Assembly: GCF_030767025.1 (NCBI RefSeq)
Contig: NZ_JASITE010000004.1
Span: forward strand, 124,001 to 188,000
Direction: 5' to 3'
Source of the DNA: Nocardia sp. CC227C
Lineage (GTDB): Bacteria; Actinomycetota; Actinomycetes; Mycobacteriales; Mycobacteriaceae
Length of the DNA stretch: 64,000 nucleotides
The translations under genes were made by a program, and so were the position numbers. A model generated the notes under the pieces. That model did no database searches, was not told the origin of the DNA, and was given only the letters and a program-made list of their open reading frames with translations. Positions within the stretch are counted from its first letter, which is position 1. The number at the start of each line of letters is the position of its first letter. Shown one piece after another: positions 8,115-17,764 of this stretch.

Positions 8115-8630
8115 ATGAGCGCTCAGTTCCCGGATCGGCGGTGGGGTCCGCAGACAGGTCTGCTTCGGCGGGCGGCAAGTTCTTTCGCGGCGACGGCCGT
8201 GGGGTCGACGGTGATCCGCAAGCTCACGCCGCTGGATCGGCGGGTGCTGGAGCGCACGGCGGGCAAGTACACCGTGCTGGGTCCGATCGGCGCCCCGGTG
8301 ATCCTGTTGACCACCACCGGCCGCAAGTCGGGTCAGCCGCGCACCACGCCGCTGCTGTATGTGCACGACGGCGATGTGCTGTACGTGATCGGCAGCAATT
8401 TCGGTCAGGCCACCCATCCGGCGTGGACGGGCAATCTGCTGGCCGATCCGACCGGTACGGTGACCATCGCCGGGCAGCGGATCCCGGTGACGGCCACCCG
8501 CGTCACCGATCCCGAGCGGCAGGCGGCCGTCTTCGCCCGCTTCGAGGAGACCACGCAGGCGTACACCGCCTACAAGGGCCGCACCAGCCGCGAACTGCGC
8601 CTGTTCGCCCTGCGCCGCACCGACGCCTAG
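8115..8630 (+). CDS. Deazaflavin (F420)-dependent nitroreductase-family protein
   Basis: A 171-residue protein of the Ddn/DUF385 family. It has the family core LLTTTGRKSGQPRTTPLLYV, then GSNFGQATHPAWTGNLLADP, the split-barrel segment that binds F420 in Ddn. The N-terminal 50 residues are helical. Family members reduce quinones or nitroimidazoles with F420H2; the substrate here is unknown. TACGGT at 8102-8107 is seven bases before ATG 8115, so the mRNA is probably leaderless and this start is preferred over upstream GTG codons. fbiC for F420 synthesis lies elsewhere in this window. Confidence 0.85.
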   Translation: MSAQFPDRRWGPQTGLLRRAASSFAATAVGSTVIRKLTPLDRRVLERTAGKYTVLGPIGAPVILLTTTGRKSGQPRTTPLLYVHDGDVLYVIGSNFGQATHPAWTGNLLADPTGTVTIAGQRIPVTATRVTDPERQAAVFARFEETTQAYTAYKGRTSRELRLFALRRTDA

Positions 8631-8656
8631 GCGTTCGCACCGCCGCGGGAACCTGC

Positions 8657-8705
8657 CGCGCCGCCACCACCGCGCCGCCACCACCGCGCCGCCACCACCG
8701 CGCCG
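8657..8705 (+). repeat. 14-bp tandem repeat, 3.5 copies
   Basis: CGCGCCGCCACCAC is repeated at 8657, 8671 and 8685, with a partial fourth copy, in the convergent gap between the nitroreductase and glgA. No terminator hairpin stands out here. Confidence 0.7.
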
Positions 8706-8792
8706 TGCATGACCGCCGCGCCGAGCGTGCCGACCGGGTTCGGCGTCACGGCGCGTTCCCCGGCGGCGCGTGGCCCGGCACCGCGGCGCGGC

Positions 8793-9992
8793 CTAGTTCT
8801 TGCGCACCCCGTCGTAGATCCGCACCGTCTGCGCGGCGATCCGGTTCCAGTCGAATTCGGCGATGGCGCGGGCCCTTCCGGCCGCGCCCATGGCCTCGGC
8901 GGTCAGCGGATCGCCCGCGACGGCCTCGATGACGCGGGCCAGGGATTCCTCGAAGCCCACGGTGTCGTGCGCGTGGTAGGGCACCAGCCGCCCGGTCACC
9001 CCGTCGGACACCACCTCCGGGATGCCGCCCACATCCGACGCCACCACCGCGGTCCCGCAGGCCATGGCCTCCAGATTCACGATCCCCAGCGGTTCGTACA
9101 CCGAGGGGCAGACGAAAACGCTTGCCGCGGAGAGGATCTGCCGCACCATCTCGGTGGGCAGCATCTCCCGCACCCAGAACACCGAGCCGCGCCGACGACT
9201 CAGGTCCTGCACCGAATCCGCCACCTCGGCCTCCAGCCGGGGCGTATCGGGCGCGCCCGCGCACAACACCAACTGGATCTCCGGGTCCAGCCTCCGCGCC
9301 GCCGCCAGCAGATGCGAGACGCCCTTCTGCTGGGTGATCCGCCCGACGAAGGCCACGATCGGCCGGTCCCGGCGCACCCCCAGTTCGGCCAGCACGTCGC
9401 GCACGCCCTCGGGCGGTCCGCCGGGATGCCAGGTCTGCGCGTCGATCCCGTTGTGCACCACGTGCACTCGCTCGGGATCGAGGTCCGGGTAGGCGTCGAG
9501 GACGTCGGCCCGCATGCCGGAGCTCACCGCGATCACCGCGTCGGCGGCGGCCATGGCATTGCGCTCGGACCAGGACGAGAGCCGGTATCCCCCGCCCAGC
9601 TGTTCGGCCTTCCACGGCCGCCTCGGTTCCAGCGAATGCGCGGTGAGCACATGCGGAATGCCGTACAGCTCGGCGGCCAGATGCCCGGCCAGCCCGGTGT
9701 ACCAGGTGTGCGAGTGCACCACGTCGGCTCCGCCCGCGGCATCGGCCATGCGCAGCTGCGCCGACATCATCTGCAACGCCGAATTGGCGGCGTACAGCAT
9801 GGGATCGGGCTGGTGCACCACGGCGTCGGTGCGCGGCACCCCCATGCAGTGCACGGTGACGTCACACAGCCGCCGCAATCGCGGCACCAGCTGGGTGACG
9901 TGCACGCCCGCCCCGCCGTACACCTCGGGCGGGTATTCGCGGGTCATCATGGCAACGCGCAGTTCGCGTCCACCGTCCGCGCCGTATTCCAC
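8793..9992 (-). CDS. glgA: Glycogen/alpha-glucan synthase (GT4; GlgA/GlgM type)
   Basis: A 399-residue GT4 glycosyltransferase. It starts with MTREYPPEVYGGAGVHV, holds the GRITQQKGVSHLL motif and the acceptor-side block ending GIVNLEAMACGTAVVASD. Actinobacterial members of this clade make maltose-1-phosphate from ADP-glucose and glucose-1-phosphate (GlgM activity, known for Rv1212c), feeding the GlgE pathway, rather than elongating glycogen as in E. coli. GTG 9992 is chosen: AACCTA on the plus strand (10000-10005) reads as a TAGGTT -10 box seven bases before it. It is divergent from glgC, which makes its ADP-glucose, as in M. tuberculosis. Confidence 0.93.
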   Translation of the reverse strand: MEYGADGGRELRVAMMTREYPPEVYGGAGVHVTQLVPRLRRLCDVTVHCMGVPRTDAVVHQPDPMLYAANSALQMMSAQLRMADAAGGADVVHSHTWYTGLAGHLAAELYGIPHVLTAHSLEPRRPWKAEQLGGGYRLSSWSERNAMAAADAVIAVSSGMRADVLDAYPDLDPERVHVVHNGIDAQTWHPGGPPEGVRDVLAELGVRRDRPIVAFVGRITQQKGVSHLLAAARRLDPEIQLVLCAGAPDTPRLEAEVADSVQDLSRRRGSVFWVREMLPTEMVRQILSAASVFVCPSVYEPLGIVNLEAMACGTAVVASDVGGIPEVVSDGVTGRLVPYHAHDTVGFEESLARVIEAVAGDPLTAEAMGAAGRARAIAEFDWNRIAAQTVRIYDGVRKN

Positions 9993-10104
9993 GCGCTCCA
10001 ACCTAAACGCTGCGCGCCCTCGAGACACACCCAACGCCACGAACGGCCCCACACCTCCCAGCCCGAACCCCAGCTCGCGAACCACAAACCCCCAGATCCC
10101 AGGT

Positions 10105-10250
10105 TCGCGGCGCGTCTCGGTTCCGGACTGACCGGAGCGGGGGAGCGAAGCGGAGGAGCGGAGGGAGGGAAGCACCGAGACCTCCGGCGCAGCGGACCCG
10201 CCCGGAGCGCAGCGGAGGGCAATCAGCACAGCGCAGGGCAAATCGACACA
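10105..10250 (+). repeat. Dispersed hairpin-plus-tail element, copy A
   Basis: Left arm TCGCGGCGC-GTCTCGGT (10105-10121), a purine-rich loop (GGACTG...GGAGGGAGGGA), right arm ACCGAGAC (10174-10181) followed by CTCCG-GCGC, then a tail CCCGGAGCGCAGCGGAGGGC and a degenerate partial repeat. The inner stem differs from copies B and C by a C-G to T-A pair change. The tail ends at the glgC -10 box. Confidence 0.85.
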
Positions 10251-10251
10251 G

Positions 10252-10265
10252 TAAGTTGGGGGATG
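10252..10265 (+). promoter_or_regulatory. Leaderless promoter of glgC (TAAGTT -10 box)
   Basis: TAAGTT (10252-10257) lies seven bases before GTG 10265. The upstream promoter DNA is formed by the tail of repeat copy A, so the element may have reshaped glgC expression. Confidence 0.55.
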
Positions 10266-11479
10266 TGAGGAGCCAGCCGCACGTACTCGGGATCGTGCTC
10301 GCCGGTGGCGAGGGCAAGCGACTCTTCCCGCTCACCAAGGACCGGGCCAAGCCCGCGGTGCCGTTCGGCGGGGCATACCGCCTCATCGACTTCGTGTTGT
10401 CGAACCTGGTGAACGCCGGATACCTGCGGATCTGTGTCCTCACCCAGTACAAGTCGCATTCGCTGGACCGCCACATCTCCCAGACCTGGCGGCTGTCGGG
10501 TTTCGGCGGCGAGTACATCACCCCGGTGCCCGCGCAGCAGCGGTTGGGGCCGCGCTGGTACACCGGCAGCGCCGACGCCATCATGCAGTCGCTGAACCTC
10601 ATCTACGACGAGGACCCGGAGTACATCGTGGTGTTCGGCGCGGATCACGTGTACCGCATGGATCCCGAGCAGATGGTGTCGCACCACATCGAATCCGGCG
10701 CGGGCGTGACGGTCGCGGGAATCCGGGTGCCGCGCAGCGCCGCCAGCGCCTTCGGCTGCATCGACTCCGACGAGTCCGGCCGCATTATCGGATTCCTGGA
10801 GAAGCCGGTGCACCCGCCGGGCACCCCGGACGACCCGAACTCCACCTTCGCCTCCATGGGCAATTACGTCTTCACCACCAAGGTGCTGGTGGACGCCATC
10901 CGCGCGGACGCCGACAACACCGACTCCGATCACGATATGGGCGGCGACATCATTCCGGGGCTGGTGCGCGCCGGGCAGGCGTCGGTCTACGACTTCGCCC
11001 GCAACGACGTGCCCGGCTCCACCGAGCGCAATCGGGGCTACTGGCGCGATGTGGGCACCATCGACGCCTTCTACGACGCGCATATGGATCTGGTGTCGGT
11101 GGATCCGGTATTCGATCTGTACAACCGGCACTGGCCGATTCGGGGCGCGGCCGAGAACCTCCCGCCCGCCAAGTTCGGCCGCGGCGGGCTGGCGCAGGAG
11201 TCGATCGTGGGCGCGGGCAGCATCCTGTCGGCGGCCACCGTCCGCAATTCGGTGCTGTTCTCGAATGTGTTCGTGGAGGACGGCGCCACGGTGGAGGGCA
11301 GTGTGCTCATGCCGGGTGTGCGGATCGGGCGCGGCGCGGTGGTGCGGCACGCCATTCTGGACAAGAACGTGGTGGTTTCGGAGGGCGAGATCATCGGCGT
11401 GGATCTGGAGCGGGACCGGGAACGGTTCGCGGTGAGCAACGGCGGTGTGGTGACCGTCGGCAAGGGCATCTGGGTATAG
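10265..11479 (+). CDS. glgC: Glucose-1-phosphate adenylyltransferase (ADP-glucose pyrophosphorylase)
   Basis: A 404-residue enzyme that makes ADP-glucose from ATP and glucose-1-phosphate. The nucleotidyltransferase motif [11 protein letters not shown] is near residue 15, then [19 protein letters not shown], the GSADAI loop and [10 protein letters not shown]. The C-terminal third is a left-handed beta-helix. GTG 10265 gives 404 residues, the same length I recall for the M. tuberculosis enzyme, and is set by the leaderless -10 box. Divergent from glgA; together they supply the glucan pathway. Confidence 0.95.
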   Translation: MRSQPHVLGIVLAGGEGKRLFPLTKDRAKPAVPFGGAYRLIDFVLSNLVNAGYLRICVLTQYKSHSLDRHISQTWRLSGFGGEYITPVPAQQRLGPRWYTGSADAIMQSLNLIYDEDPEYIVVFGADHVYRMDPEQMVSHHIESGAGVTVAGIRVPRSAASAFGCIDSDESGRIIGFLEKPVHPPGTPDDPNSTFASMGNYVFTTKVLVDAIRADADNTDSDHDMGGDIIPGLVRAGQASVYDFARNDVPGSTERNRGYWRDVGTIDAFYDAHMDLVSVDPVFDLYNRHWPIRGAAENLPPAKFGRGGLAQESIVGAGSILSAATVRNSVLFSNVFVEDGATVEGSVLMPGVRIGRGAVVRHAILDKNVVVSEGEIIGVDLERDRERFAVSNGGVVTVGKGIWV

Positions 11480-11553
11480 GTGGACAGCCGCCCGCACGGG
11501 CCAGAGAATCGAGGGGGTGACGCGCGCCGCTCGGCCGCGCGGGAGGGAGCATC

Positions 11554-12759
11554 ATGGGACGCGCCGCACGTGCCGCCACCGCCGCGACCTGTCTGGCCGT
11601 GACGGCGCTACTCGCCGGATGCGGTGTGTCCGGCACGCCGACGCCGGGCGAGATCGACGTCCGCACTCTCGACACCGGTTCCTACCCGGTCGACCGCTAC
11701 ACCTATGCGGAGCGCGCCGCCGGTTCCGGCGCGGTGCTGGAGGGAATACGCATGGCCGAGGCGGTCACGCCCGCGGTGCGGATCGATCCGTCGCTCACGG
11801 TCGGTCGCGGCGGCATCGTGCTGCCCGATGCGGACACGGTGATCGAGGTGAGCAATCTGTCGGGGGTGTCGCGGCCGATTCTGGAGAATCGCGGCTTCAT
11901 AGCGGGCTATGCGGCCAGTGGTTCCGACCGGCCCGACCCGGCGGGTTCGGACGCCCCCGATCCGACGAGTACCACGGTGACCGTTCGACTGCTGCGCTTC
12001 CCGTCGGAGGACGCCGCCAAACTGGCCGCGCGGGAACTCGAGGACGCCGATTTCGACGTGGCCCGCGAGCAGAACCGCAAGCTCACCATCGCCGAGTATC
12101 CCGATGCCTTCGCGCACTGGCGGCCGGGCGTGCCGAATATCGGAATGACCATGCCGCGCAAGGAGTTCGTCATCGCGGTGTTCGTGTCCCGGCCGCGCGC
12201 CGACGAGCAGGATCTGGTGTCGTGGGCGCGCAAGACCCTGGACGCCCAGGTGCCGCTGGTGGACGCCTTCGAGCCCACGCCCGCCGACCGGGTGGACGAG
12301 CTGCCCGCCGACCCGGGCCGCATGCTGGCGCGGACCCTGGTGGACAGCCGCGACGGGCGCACCCCGGATCCGAACGACTTCGCGGTCTACGGTTCGAACG
12401 TGCTGGTGCTGGGTGCGCCCGATCAGGCCGAACGGCAGCAGTTGGTCGACGACGTCGGACTGGACGCCATGAGCGTGACCGAGGAGAACGTCCTGTTCCG
12501 CGTGCGCGACGCCGCGGCCGGACGGAGTCTGGTCGACGGGCTGATCGGCAGCCTGGGCGAGCGCTGGGTGAGCGGTCCGGCGCCGGACAAGGTGCCGGAT
12601 ACGAAGTGCATGCGGTTGCCGCGCTCGAGCAGCGGCGACGGCGTGTACCGCTGCTATGTGGCCTACAAGCGCTATGTGGCGCTGGTCAATACGGATTCGG
12701 AGGCGTCGGTGCAGCAGAAGGCGACCGCGCAATACGCGCTGCTGGCCAATAGTCTCTAG
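11554..12759 (+). CDS. Secreted lipoprotein, DUF7373-like
   Basis: A 401-residue protein with a lipoprotein signal: hydrophobic core to residue 20, lipobox LLAGC with Cys23 as the lipidated residue. GGGAGGG lies about 5 bases before ATG 11554. The mature part is acidic and mixed alpha/beta with no enzymatic motif I can name. The overall pattern (VDRYTYAERAAGSG, PRKEFVIAVFVSRPRADE, a late CMRLP and CYVAYKRYVA) resembles the DUF7373 lipoproteins that are expanded in Nocardia. The conserved Cys pair near the C-terminus may form a disulfide. Function unknown; surface location is inferred from the signal. Confidence 0.72.
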   Translation: MGRAARAATAATCLAVTALLAGCGVSGTPTPGEIDVRTLDTGSYPVDRYTYAERAAGSGAVLEGIRMAEAVTPAVRIDPSLTVGRGGIVLPDADTVIEVSNLSGVSRPILENRGFIAGYAASGSDRPDPAGSDAPDPTSTTVTVRLLRFPSEDAAKLAARELEDADFDVAREQNRKLTIAEYPDAFAHWRPGVPNIGMTMPRKEFVIAVFVSRPRADEQDLVSWARKTLDAQVPLVDAFEPTPADRVDELPADPGRMLARTLVDSRDGRTPDPNDFAVYGSNVLVLGAPDQAERQQLVDDVGLDAMSVTEENVLFRVRDAAAGRSLVDGLIGSLGERWVSGPAPDKVPDTKCMRLPRSSSGDGVYRCYVAYKRYVALVNTDSEASVQQKATAQYALLANSL

Positions 12760-12923
12760 CGCGCTGCGCACCGAAGATTGTCGGCACCCCGCTGGAGCCG
12801 AACGCGGGCGACCGGCTCGATGGCGCGAAATATGGCGTGCCCCTCGACATTCACGCGGGACCCGATGCCACGGTGCGGTGGTCCGGCCGCACGGCGACTC
12901 AACGCTGGGGAGCGGGGGCGTAG
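12760..12923 (+). pseudogene. Possible remnant of a coding sequence, no start
   Basis: Directly after the lipoprotein stop, one frame stays open for about 55 codons to TAG 12921-12923. Its translation looks protein-like (PKIVGTPLEPNAGDRLDG, then VPLDIHAGPDATVRWSG), with about 80% GC at third positions. No start codon or ribosome site fits, and the end overlaps the convergent small membrane gene by 25 bases. It may be the tail of a deleted gene. This is weak evidence. Confidence 0.3.
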
Positions 12924-13120
12924 ACCGGTTCGGTGCAGAACGGGGCGCACGATCCCGGTGACGGGCTCGGCGTGATGCCGCCCTGATGGTCGTCGAACCG
13001 CGCCCCGCTGACGAGCAGCAGCACCAGCAGTGCCACGAAAACCACACCGCCGAACAGGATCAGCGCGGGCCACAGCCATCCCGACGGCAGATGTGCGCCG
13101 AGCAGCGCTCCTTCGTACAT
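12899..13120 (-). CDS. Small single-pass membrane protein
   Basis: A 73-residue protein with one strong membrane helix at about residues 16-39 (LWPALILFGGVVFVALLVLL) and a short Pro/Cys-containing tail. GAGGAGG lies 6 bases before ATG 13120, which supports a real gene. The tail has two Cys (CAPFC) that could be external. I do not recognise a family. A CCGACCGGTCGG palindrome lies about 100 bases upstream (13222-13233). Confidence 0.65.
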   Translation of the reverse strand: MYEGALLGAHLPSGWLWPALILFGGVVFVALLVLLLVSGARFDDHQGGITPSPSPGSCAPFCTEPVYAPAPQR

Positions 13121-13221
13121 TGCCGCACCTCCTCATCCTTCCATTCCCCCACCATTCGTGTACCACCGGGCGCGCGGGGAAATCCAGGGTTCCGCACGAG
13201 TTCACAGACTTCTGAGGCTTA

Positions 13222-13233
13222 CCGACCGGTCGG
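13222..13233. promoter_or_regulatory. Palindrome CCGACCGGTCGG upstream of the small membrane gene
   Basis: A perfect 12-bp palindrome inside TTACCGACCGGTCGGAAA, of the kind bound by TetR-family repressors. It lies upstream of the minus-strand gene at 12899-13120. A palindrome of this GC content can arise by chance, so this is tentative. Confidence 0.35.
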
Positions 13234-13282
13234 AAATCCACGGTGCGCCAGGGATTCCGCGTCCAGCGACCCCACAGCGCCA

Positions 13283-13319
13283 CGTGCCGCCGATGCTTCG
13301 TCCGGGCATCGGCGGCACG
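13283..13319 (-). terminator. Terminator-like hairpin after the ABC permease
   Basis: CGTGCCGCCGATGC (13283-13296) and its exact complement (13306-13319) form a 14-bp stem with a 9-base loop, 25 bases beyond the permease stop. There is no U-tract, as is usual in actinomycetes. Confidence 0.7.
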
Positions 13320-13344
13320 CGTCTCGGATCAGCGCCGGTGCGCC

Positions 13345-14997
13345 CTATCGCAGATCACGGCGACGGAACCCGAGCAGCCCCACCGCGATCAGGATCGCCG
13401 CCAGCAGCGTGAGAACCACCAGCGGCGTGGCCGTGAACTCCGCGCCCGGGAGTTTCGGCGCATGCTGGTAGGGGTCGAGATTGCGGAACCATTGCGGGGC
13501 TCCGGAAATCGCGCCCAGCAGGAATACCGCCACGGCGGAGACGAATACGCCCCAGGCGACCGGAGTCCAGCGCGGCGCGAGGCCGAACAGGACGATCACG
13601 ACGCCGACCATCAACCAGATGGCGGGCAGCTGCACCAGGGCCGCGCCCAGCACGGCGCCGAACCTGCCGCTCACATCTCCGGCGGACCGCCCGTACACCA
13701 GCCCGCCCACGGTCCCGGCCACGGCCAGCACCACCACCGGACCCAACAGGGCGAAGGCCAGATGCGATGCGGCCCAGCGGATTCGGGACACCGCGACGGT
13801 GAGCACCGCCTCCGCGTGCTGGGCGGCTTCCTCGCCGTGCAGGCGCAGCGCCGCCGAGATGGCGTAGGCGGTGGCGGCCACGCTCAACATGGTGAATCCG
13901 TAGTTGAGCATCGAATCCTCCAGCAGCTGCGAACCGCCCATGCGCTGGATCAGCTCGCGAACCGTGTCGCTGTCGCCGAGTTCGTCGCTGATGCCGTGCA
14001 CCACACTGCCGAACACCAACCCGTACAACCCGAGTCCGACGGTCCATGCCAGCAGCGAGCCGCGTTGCAACCGCCACGCCAGCCCCAATGGGCCGGACAG
14101 CGCGCGCCCGGCCTGCGCCGAGCCCATCCGTTCGGCGATGAGACCGCCGCCGAGATCGCGGTGCGCCAGCAGGGTGTAGGCGACGACGGTCAGCACGATC
14201 ACCGTGGCCAGGTGCAGCAGCAGCACCGCGAAGTGGTCACCCGCGTACGCCCGCACCTGCATCGACCACCCCTGCGGGGACAGCCAGGTGAGCACCGAGG
14301 TGGGCCCGTCCCCGGCCCGGGCGTCGCCGATGGCCCGCAGCGTGTAGGCGGCGGCCAGTACCGCGAAGGCGATACCGCGCGCCGTGCGGGCGCTCGGCGA
14401 CACCTGTGCGGCCACCGCCGCCACGGCCGCGAAGACCGCGCCGGAACCGGCCAGTGCCAGCCCGAAAGCCAGTGAACCCGAAGCGGGTACCGACGTGCCC
14501 AACAGGCTCAGCGTGCCAAGCAGACCGGTGGCGAGCGCGCCGCCGAAGCCGAGGACGAGCGCCGCGGTGAGCCCGGCGAACCGGCCGATCCGGGTGGAGG
14601 CCACCAGTTCCCCGCGCCCCGTTTCCTCTTCGGCCCGGGTGTGCCGGACAACGGTGAGAATCGTGGCGATTCCGAGCAGCGTGAAGAACATGCCCGCCTT
14701 CCAGATCCCGACCGCGCCGAGACTGGTGTTGTAGACCGGGCCGTACATGGCGAGCTGGGCGGGGCTGGCCAGAATCGACCGGGCGAAGCCGACCCGCCCG
14801 GCCTCGTCGGGGTACACCGAGGTGATGCTCTCGATGTACACGCTGCCCAGCGGCAGTGACAGCAGCAGCACCCACAGCGGCAGCACGATGCGGTCGCGGC
14901 GCAGGAACAATCGCAGCATCTGGCCGGTACCGGCGAAATCGGCCGCGCGGAACACCGTTTCGGTGGCGCGCGGGCGCGGCGGCGCGGCGGTTGTCAT
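13345..14997 (-). CDS. ABC exporter permease (Rv1217c-like)
   Basis: A 550-residue integral membrane protein with about 12 predicted helices in two halves, for example [20 protein letters not shown] near the N-terminus and [19 protein letters not shown] at the end. This layout fits the permease of a tetronasin-type antibiotic/multidrug ABC exporter. Its ATG overlaps the ATPase stop (ATGA), so it is cotranscribed with the ATPase and probably the TetR gene. In M. tuberculosis the equivalent Rv1217c-Rv1218c pump exports drugs and is controlled by Rv1219c (RaaS). Substrate here is unknown. Confidence 0.85.
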   Translation of the reverse strand: MTTAAPPRPRATETVFRAADFAGTGQMLRLFLRRDRIVLPLWVLLLSLPLGSVYIESITSVYPDEAGRVGFARSILASPAQLAMYGPVYNTSLGAVGIWKAGMFFTLLGIATILTVVRHTRAEEETGRGELVASTRIGRFAGLTAALVLGFGGALATGLLGTLSLLGTSVPASGSLAFGLALAGSGAVFAAVAAVAAQVSPSARTARGIAFAVLAAAYTLRAIGDARAGDGPTSVLTWLSPQGWSMQVRAYAGDHFAVLLLHLATVIVLTVVAYTLLAHRDLGGGLIAERMGSAQAGRALSGPLGLAWRLQRGSLLAWTVGLGLYGLVFGSVVHGISDELGDSDTVRELIQRMGGSQLLEDSMLNYGFTMLSVAATAYAISAALRLHGEEAAQHAEAVLTVAVSRIRWAASHLAFALLGPVVVLAVAGTVGGLVYGRSAGDVSGRFGAVLGAALVQLPAIWLMVGVVIVLFGLAPRWTPVAWGVFVSAVAVFLLGAISGAPQWFRNLDPYQHAPKLPGAEFTATPLVVLTLLAAILIAVGLLGFRRRDLR

Positions 14998-15923
14998 CGC
15001 ACCGCCCCCGCCTCGGACGCCCGCTCGCCATTGTGCGAGTAGTGACGCAGGAACAGTTCCTCCAGCGTCGGCGGCTGGCTGACCAGGCTGCGCACGCCCG
15101 CCGCGCCCAGCACGCGGACGAACTCGCCGAGGTGCTCGGCGTCCACCTGGCAGCGCAGCGTGTGGTTGTCGAGGCTCACGTCGGCGACGCCGGGCAGGCG
15201 GTCGAGATCGCCCGGTTCACCGGTCAATTCGGCGGTGATGGAGGTGCGGCTCAAATGCCGCAGCTGGCGCAGGCTGCCCGTTTCCACGGTGCGTCCGGCG
15301 CGGATGATGGTCACGCGCTGGCACAGCTTCTCCACCTCGGACAGGATGTGACTGGACAGCAGGACGGTGCAGCCGCGACGCGACGCCTCGGCCACGCAGT
15401 CGTTGAACACCTGCTCCATGAGCGGGTCCAGGCCGGAGGTGGGCTCGTCCAGCAGGAGCAGGCTGGCGCGGGACGAGAACGCGGAGACGAGAGCGACTTT
15501 CTGCCGATTGCCCTTGGAGTAGGTGCGGGCCTTCTTCTCGGGATCCAGTTCGAAGCGCTCGATCAGCTCGGCGCGGCGGGCGGCGTCGATGCCGCCGCGC
15601 ATCCGCCCGAGCAGGTCGATGGTCTCCCCGCCGCTCAGTGTCGGCCAGAGCGTGACATCGCCTGGCACATAAGCGATGTCACGGTGCAGGGCGACGGCGT
15701 CGGCCCAGGGGTCGCGGCCGAACACCCGGGCCTCGCCCGAGGTGCGGGACAGCACGCCGAGCAGGACGCGGATGGTGGTGGACTTGCCCGCCCCGTTCGG
15801 TCCGAGGAAGCCGTGCACCTCCCCCGCGGTGACCTCGAGGTCGAGGCCGTCCAGTGCGCGCACCTGCCCGAAATGTTTGTGCAGGTCCCGGACCGAGATG
15901 GCCGGGGTGGTCGAGGCGTTCAT
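14994..15923 (-). CDS. ABC exporter ATPase (Rv1218c-like)
   Basis: A 309-residue cytosolic ATPase. Walker A is GPNGAGKST at about residues 40-48. The signature segment is degenerate (YSKGNRQKV instead of LSGGQ), as in many exporters of this subfamily. Walker B is [13 protein letters not shown], and the H-loop sits in [11 protein letters not shown]. The C-terminal 80 residues are the usual extension of drug-exporter ATPases. AAGGAG precedes ATG 15923. It overlaps the permease by four bases and follows the TetR regulator by 32 bases. Confidence 0.9.
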   Translation of the reverse strand: MNASTTPAISVRDLHKHFGQVRALDGLDLEVTAGEVHGFLGPNGAGKSTTIRVLLGVLSRTSGEARVFGRDPWADAVALHRDIAYVPGDVTLWPTLSGGETIDLLGRMRGGIDAARRAELIERFELDPEKKARTYSKGNRQKVALVSAFSSRASLLLLDEPTSGLDPLMEQVFNDCVAEASRRGCTVLLSSHILSEVEKLCQRVTIIRAGRTVETGSLRQLRHLSRTSITAELTGEPGDLDRLPGVADVSLDNHTLRCQVDAEHLGEFVRVLGAAGVRSLVSQPPTLEELFLRHYSHNGERASEAGAVR

Positions 15924-15955
15924 CGAATCTCCTTGCCGGAAGCAGGATCCGGTAG

Positions 15956-16624
15956 TTACGGGGGGTGGTCCTGCCGCTGCGCGAGCAGGGTGTCGAGCAT
16001 CATGGAGTCGGTCAGCAGACCGTGGGTGTAGAGCTCGAGGGCGGGCAGCATCATGCGGTCGGCGTACTCGCGCAGGGCCTTCCGGTAGTCGACGGGGCCG
16101 GGCTGCTCGGTCGCGTAGAGCTGCAGGAACATCATCATGCCGCCGCCGGTGGTGGTCGCCAGGAAGCGGGCCGTGGCCGTGAGATCGCTGGGGGCGCGCA
16201 GGGTTCCGGCCGCGATACCGGCGCTCAGATAGTGCTCGACGTCCTCGACCATATGCTCGAAGAAGGCGGCGGCCAGACTGCCTCCGGCCTGAAAGCTGCG
16301 CACCAGGTAGGCGATGAGGGGCGCGTACTCCTCGATCTCGGCGATCTGCCGCAGCAGCCCCGACGGTGACGGCCGTTCCATGGACACGACCTTGGCCGCC
16401 CGCACCACCGCGCGGACGTGCTCGTCGCACGCCTCGCGCAGCCCGTCCTTCGATCCGAAGTGGTGGTTCACGAGGCCGGGCGAGACGCCGGCGGCCGTGG
16501 CGATCGCGCGTACGCCTACCCCGAAGCCCTGCTCACCGAATACGGCGATGGCGGCGTCCCGGATACGGGCGCGAGTACTCAGATCCGCGGCGGATCCTTG
16601 CGGTACGGCTGATCGGTTGAACAC
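15956..16624 (-). CDS. TetR-family repressor of the ABC exporter (RaaS/Rv1219c-like)
   Basis: A 222-residue regulator. The TetR helix-turn-helix lies at about residues 20-65 ([37 protein letters not shown]). The rest is a helical ligand domain. The GTG start at 16624 lies 9 bases from a TAGTAT -10 box (16634-16639), so the 5' leader is at most a couple of bases. A perfect inverted repeat, GTTGAAC-ACAC-GTTCAAC, covers the start codon itself, so autorepression is likely. Gene order TetR-ATPase-permease equals Rv1219c-Rv1218c-Rv1217c, where Rv1219c (RaaS) represses the pump. Confidence 0.88.
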   Translation of the reverse strand: MFNRSAVPQGSAADLSTRARIRDAAIAVFGEQGFGVGVRAIATAAGVSPGLVNHHFGSKDGLREACDEHVRAVVRAAKVVSMERPSPSGLLRQIAEIEEYAPLIAYLVRSFQAGGSLAAAFFEHMVEDVEHYLSAGIAAGTLRAPSDLTATARFLATTTGGGMMMFLQLYATEQPGPVDYRKALREYADRMMLPALELYTHGLLTDSMMLDTLLAQRQDHPP

Positions 16625-16633
16625 ACGTTCAAC
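16616..16633. promoter_or_regulatory. Operator of the RaaS-like repressor
   Basis: GTTGAAC (16616-16622), four bases, GTTCAAC (16627-16633): an 18-bp perfect inverted repeat spanning the predicted transcription start and the GTG start. A further half-site GCGTTCAAT lies at 16644-16652, beyond the -10 box. Binding here would block RNA polymerase from the whole operon. Confidence 0.65.
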
Positions 16634-16823
16634 ATACTAAACAGGCGTTCAATGCCTCCGCAAGACCCGACGCGCTCCCGGTCGCCGCCTGCCCCGCGCG
16701 GACATTCCGCACAGCAAGTTCAGCTCGGCGGCTTTGTTCCGCACAGCAGAATTCCGCAAGTTCGAATAGCGCGGGCAGCCATCGCGAGGCGTCCCGCCAC
16801 AGGGCATCGCAGCACCCCGCCCG

Positions 16824-17552
16824 TCAGTGCTCGGGCATGCCCTGCAATCCGGCCACGCCCTTGGTCGCTACGGCGACGGTCTCGTGGCGGCCGCGGCGGC
16901 TGCCCGTATAGGCCCATTCACGCACGGCGGTCACCGGGCGCGGCAGCAACTCCACCTCCGGCGGCAGATTGCGGACCGGATCGAAGAATCCCGGACCGGC
17001 GTGTTCGCCGATCTCCGGTTCGGCGACGGTGATCTCGGCGAGGGTCCGTTTGGGACCGAACAGCGGCGCGGCCTGGAGGGTGAAGCCGAGCCGGTGCCCC
17101 CGCACATGGGTGGACATCGCCCCGAGCGACGGCGATTCGGGTTGGGCCGCATCGGGTTCGGCGAATATCCACTCGACCGGTCCGCCCCCGAAGCGATAGG
17201 CCATCAGACTGCCGTAGTACGCACTCGACCACCCCAGCGCGGGCGTGATCAGGAAGCGGCTCAGTGCGCCGGTGCCCGTGGTGGCCGGCGCCAGATCCCA
17301 CGGGCGGTCGTGCCGATCGAGTACGCGCACCGCCAATCCGAGCACATCCGGCACACCGTCGGGCAATCCGACGCCCTTCGAAATCCGCGCCAGCACAGGA
17401 CGATCCGCGCTACCCAGCAGTTGCTTGTAGGTACCGTCCACGGCGTGCAGCGCGCCGGTCAACGGCAGCCCGATCGGATGGAAGACACGGGCGTCGCGCA
17501 CACGCGCGGCCGCCGCGAACACTCCGCGGATCATGCCGTCGGCTATAGCCAT
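16824..17552 (-). CDS. Catalase-fold-like protein of unknown function
   Basis: A 242-residue cytosolic protein. The segments RISKGVGLPDGVPDVLGLAV and FLITPALGWSSAYYGSLMAY resemble the structural core of catalase-like proteins, but the catalase catalytic His and haem Tyr motifs are not evident. Relatives in databases are sometimes labelled phosphodiesterase; I see no support for that label. ATG 17552 is preceded by AGAGG at a good distance. It stands alone between the exporter operon and the O-methyltransferase. Confidence 0.5.
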   Translation of the reverse strand: MAIADGMIRGVFAAAARVRDARVFHPIGLPLTGALHAVDGTYKQLLGSADRPVLARISKGVGLPDGVPDVLGLAVRVLDRHDRPWDLAPATTGTGALSRFLITPALGWSSAYYGSLMAYRFGGGPVEWIFAEPDAAQPESPSLGAMSTHVRGHRLGFTLQAAPLFGPKRTLAEITVAEPEIGEHAGPGFFDPVRNLPPEVELLPRPVTAVREWAYTGSRRGRHETVAVATKGVAGLQGMPEH

Positions 17553-17764
17553 TCGTCTGCACCTCTCGAATCACTCGGCTCTCGCGAGCAATACCCGCAG
17601 ACGCAGCCCCGAACCGTCCCCCCACCGCCCAACCTGCCCACGCGCGGCCGACCGCCGCACCGTGCGGGAGTCGCCGACCGACGCGAGCCCGGACACGACC
17701 GGCACGCCGCGAGCCGAGCCAGCACGGCACTCCACACACCCGGCGCGGCGCTTCGCCCGCGGGC

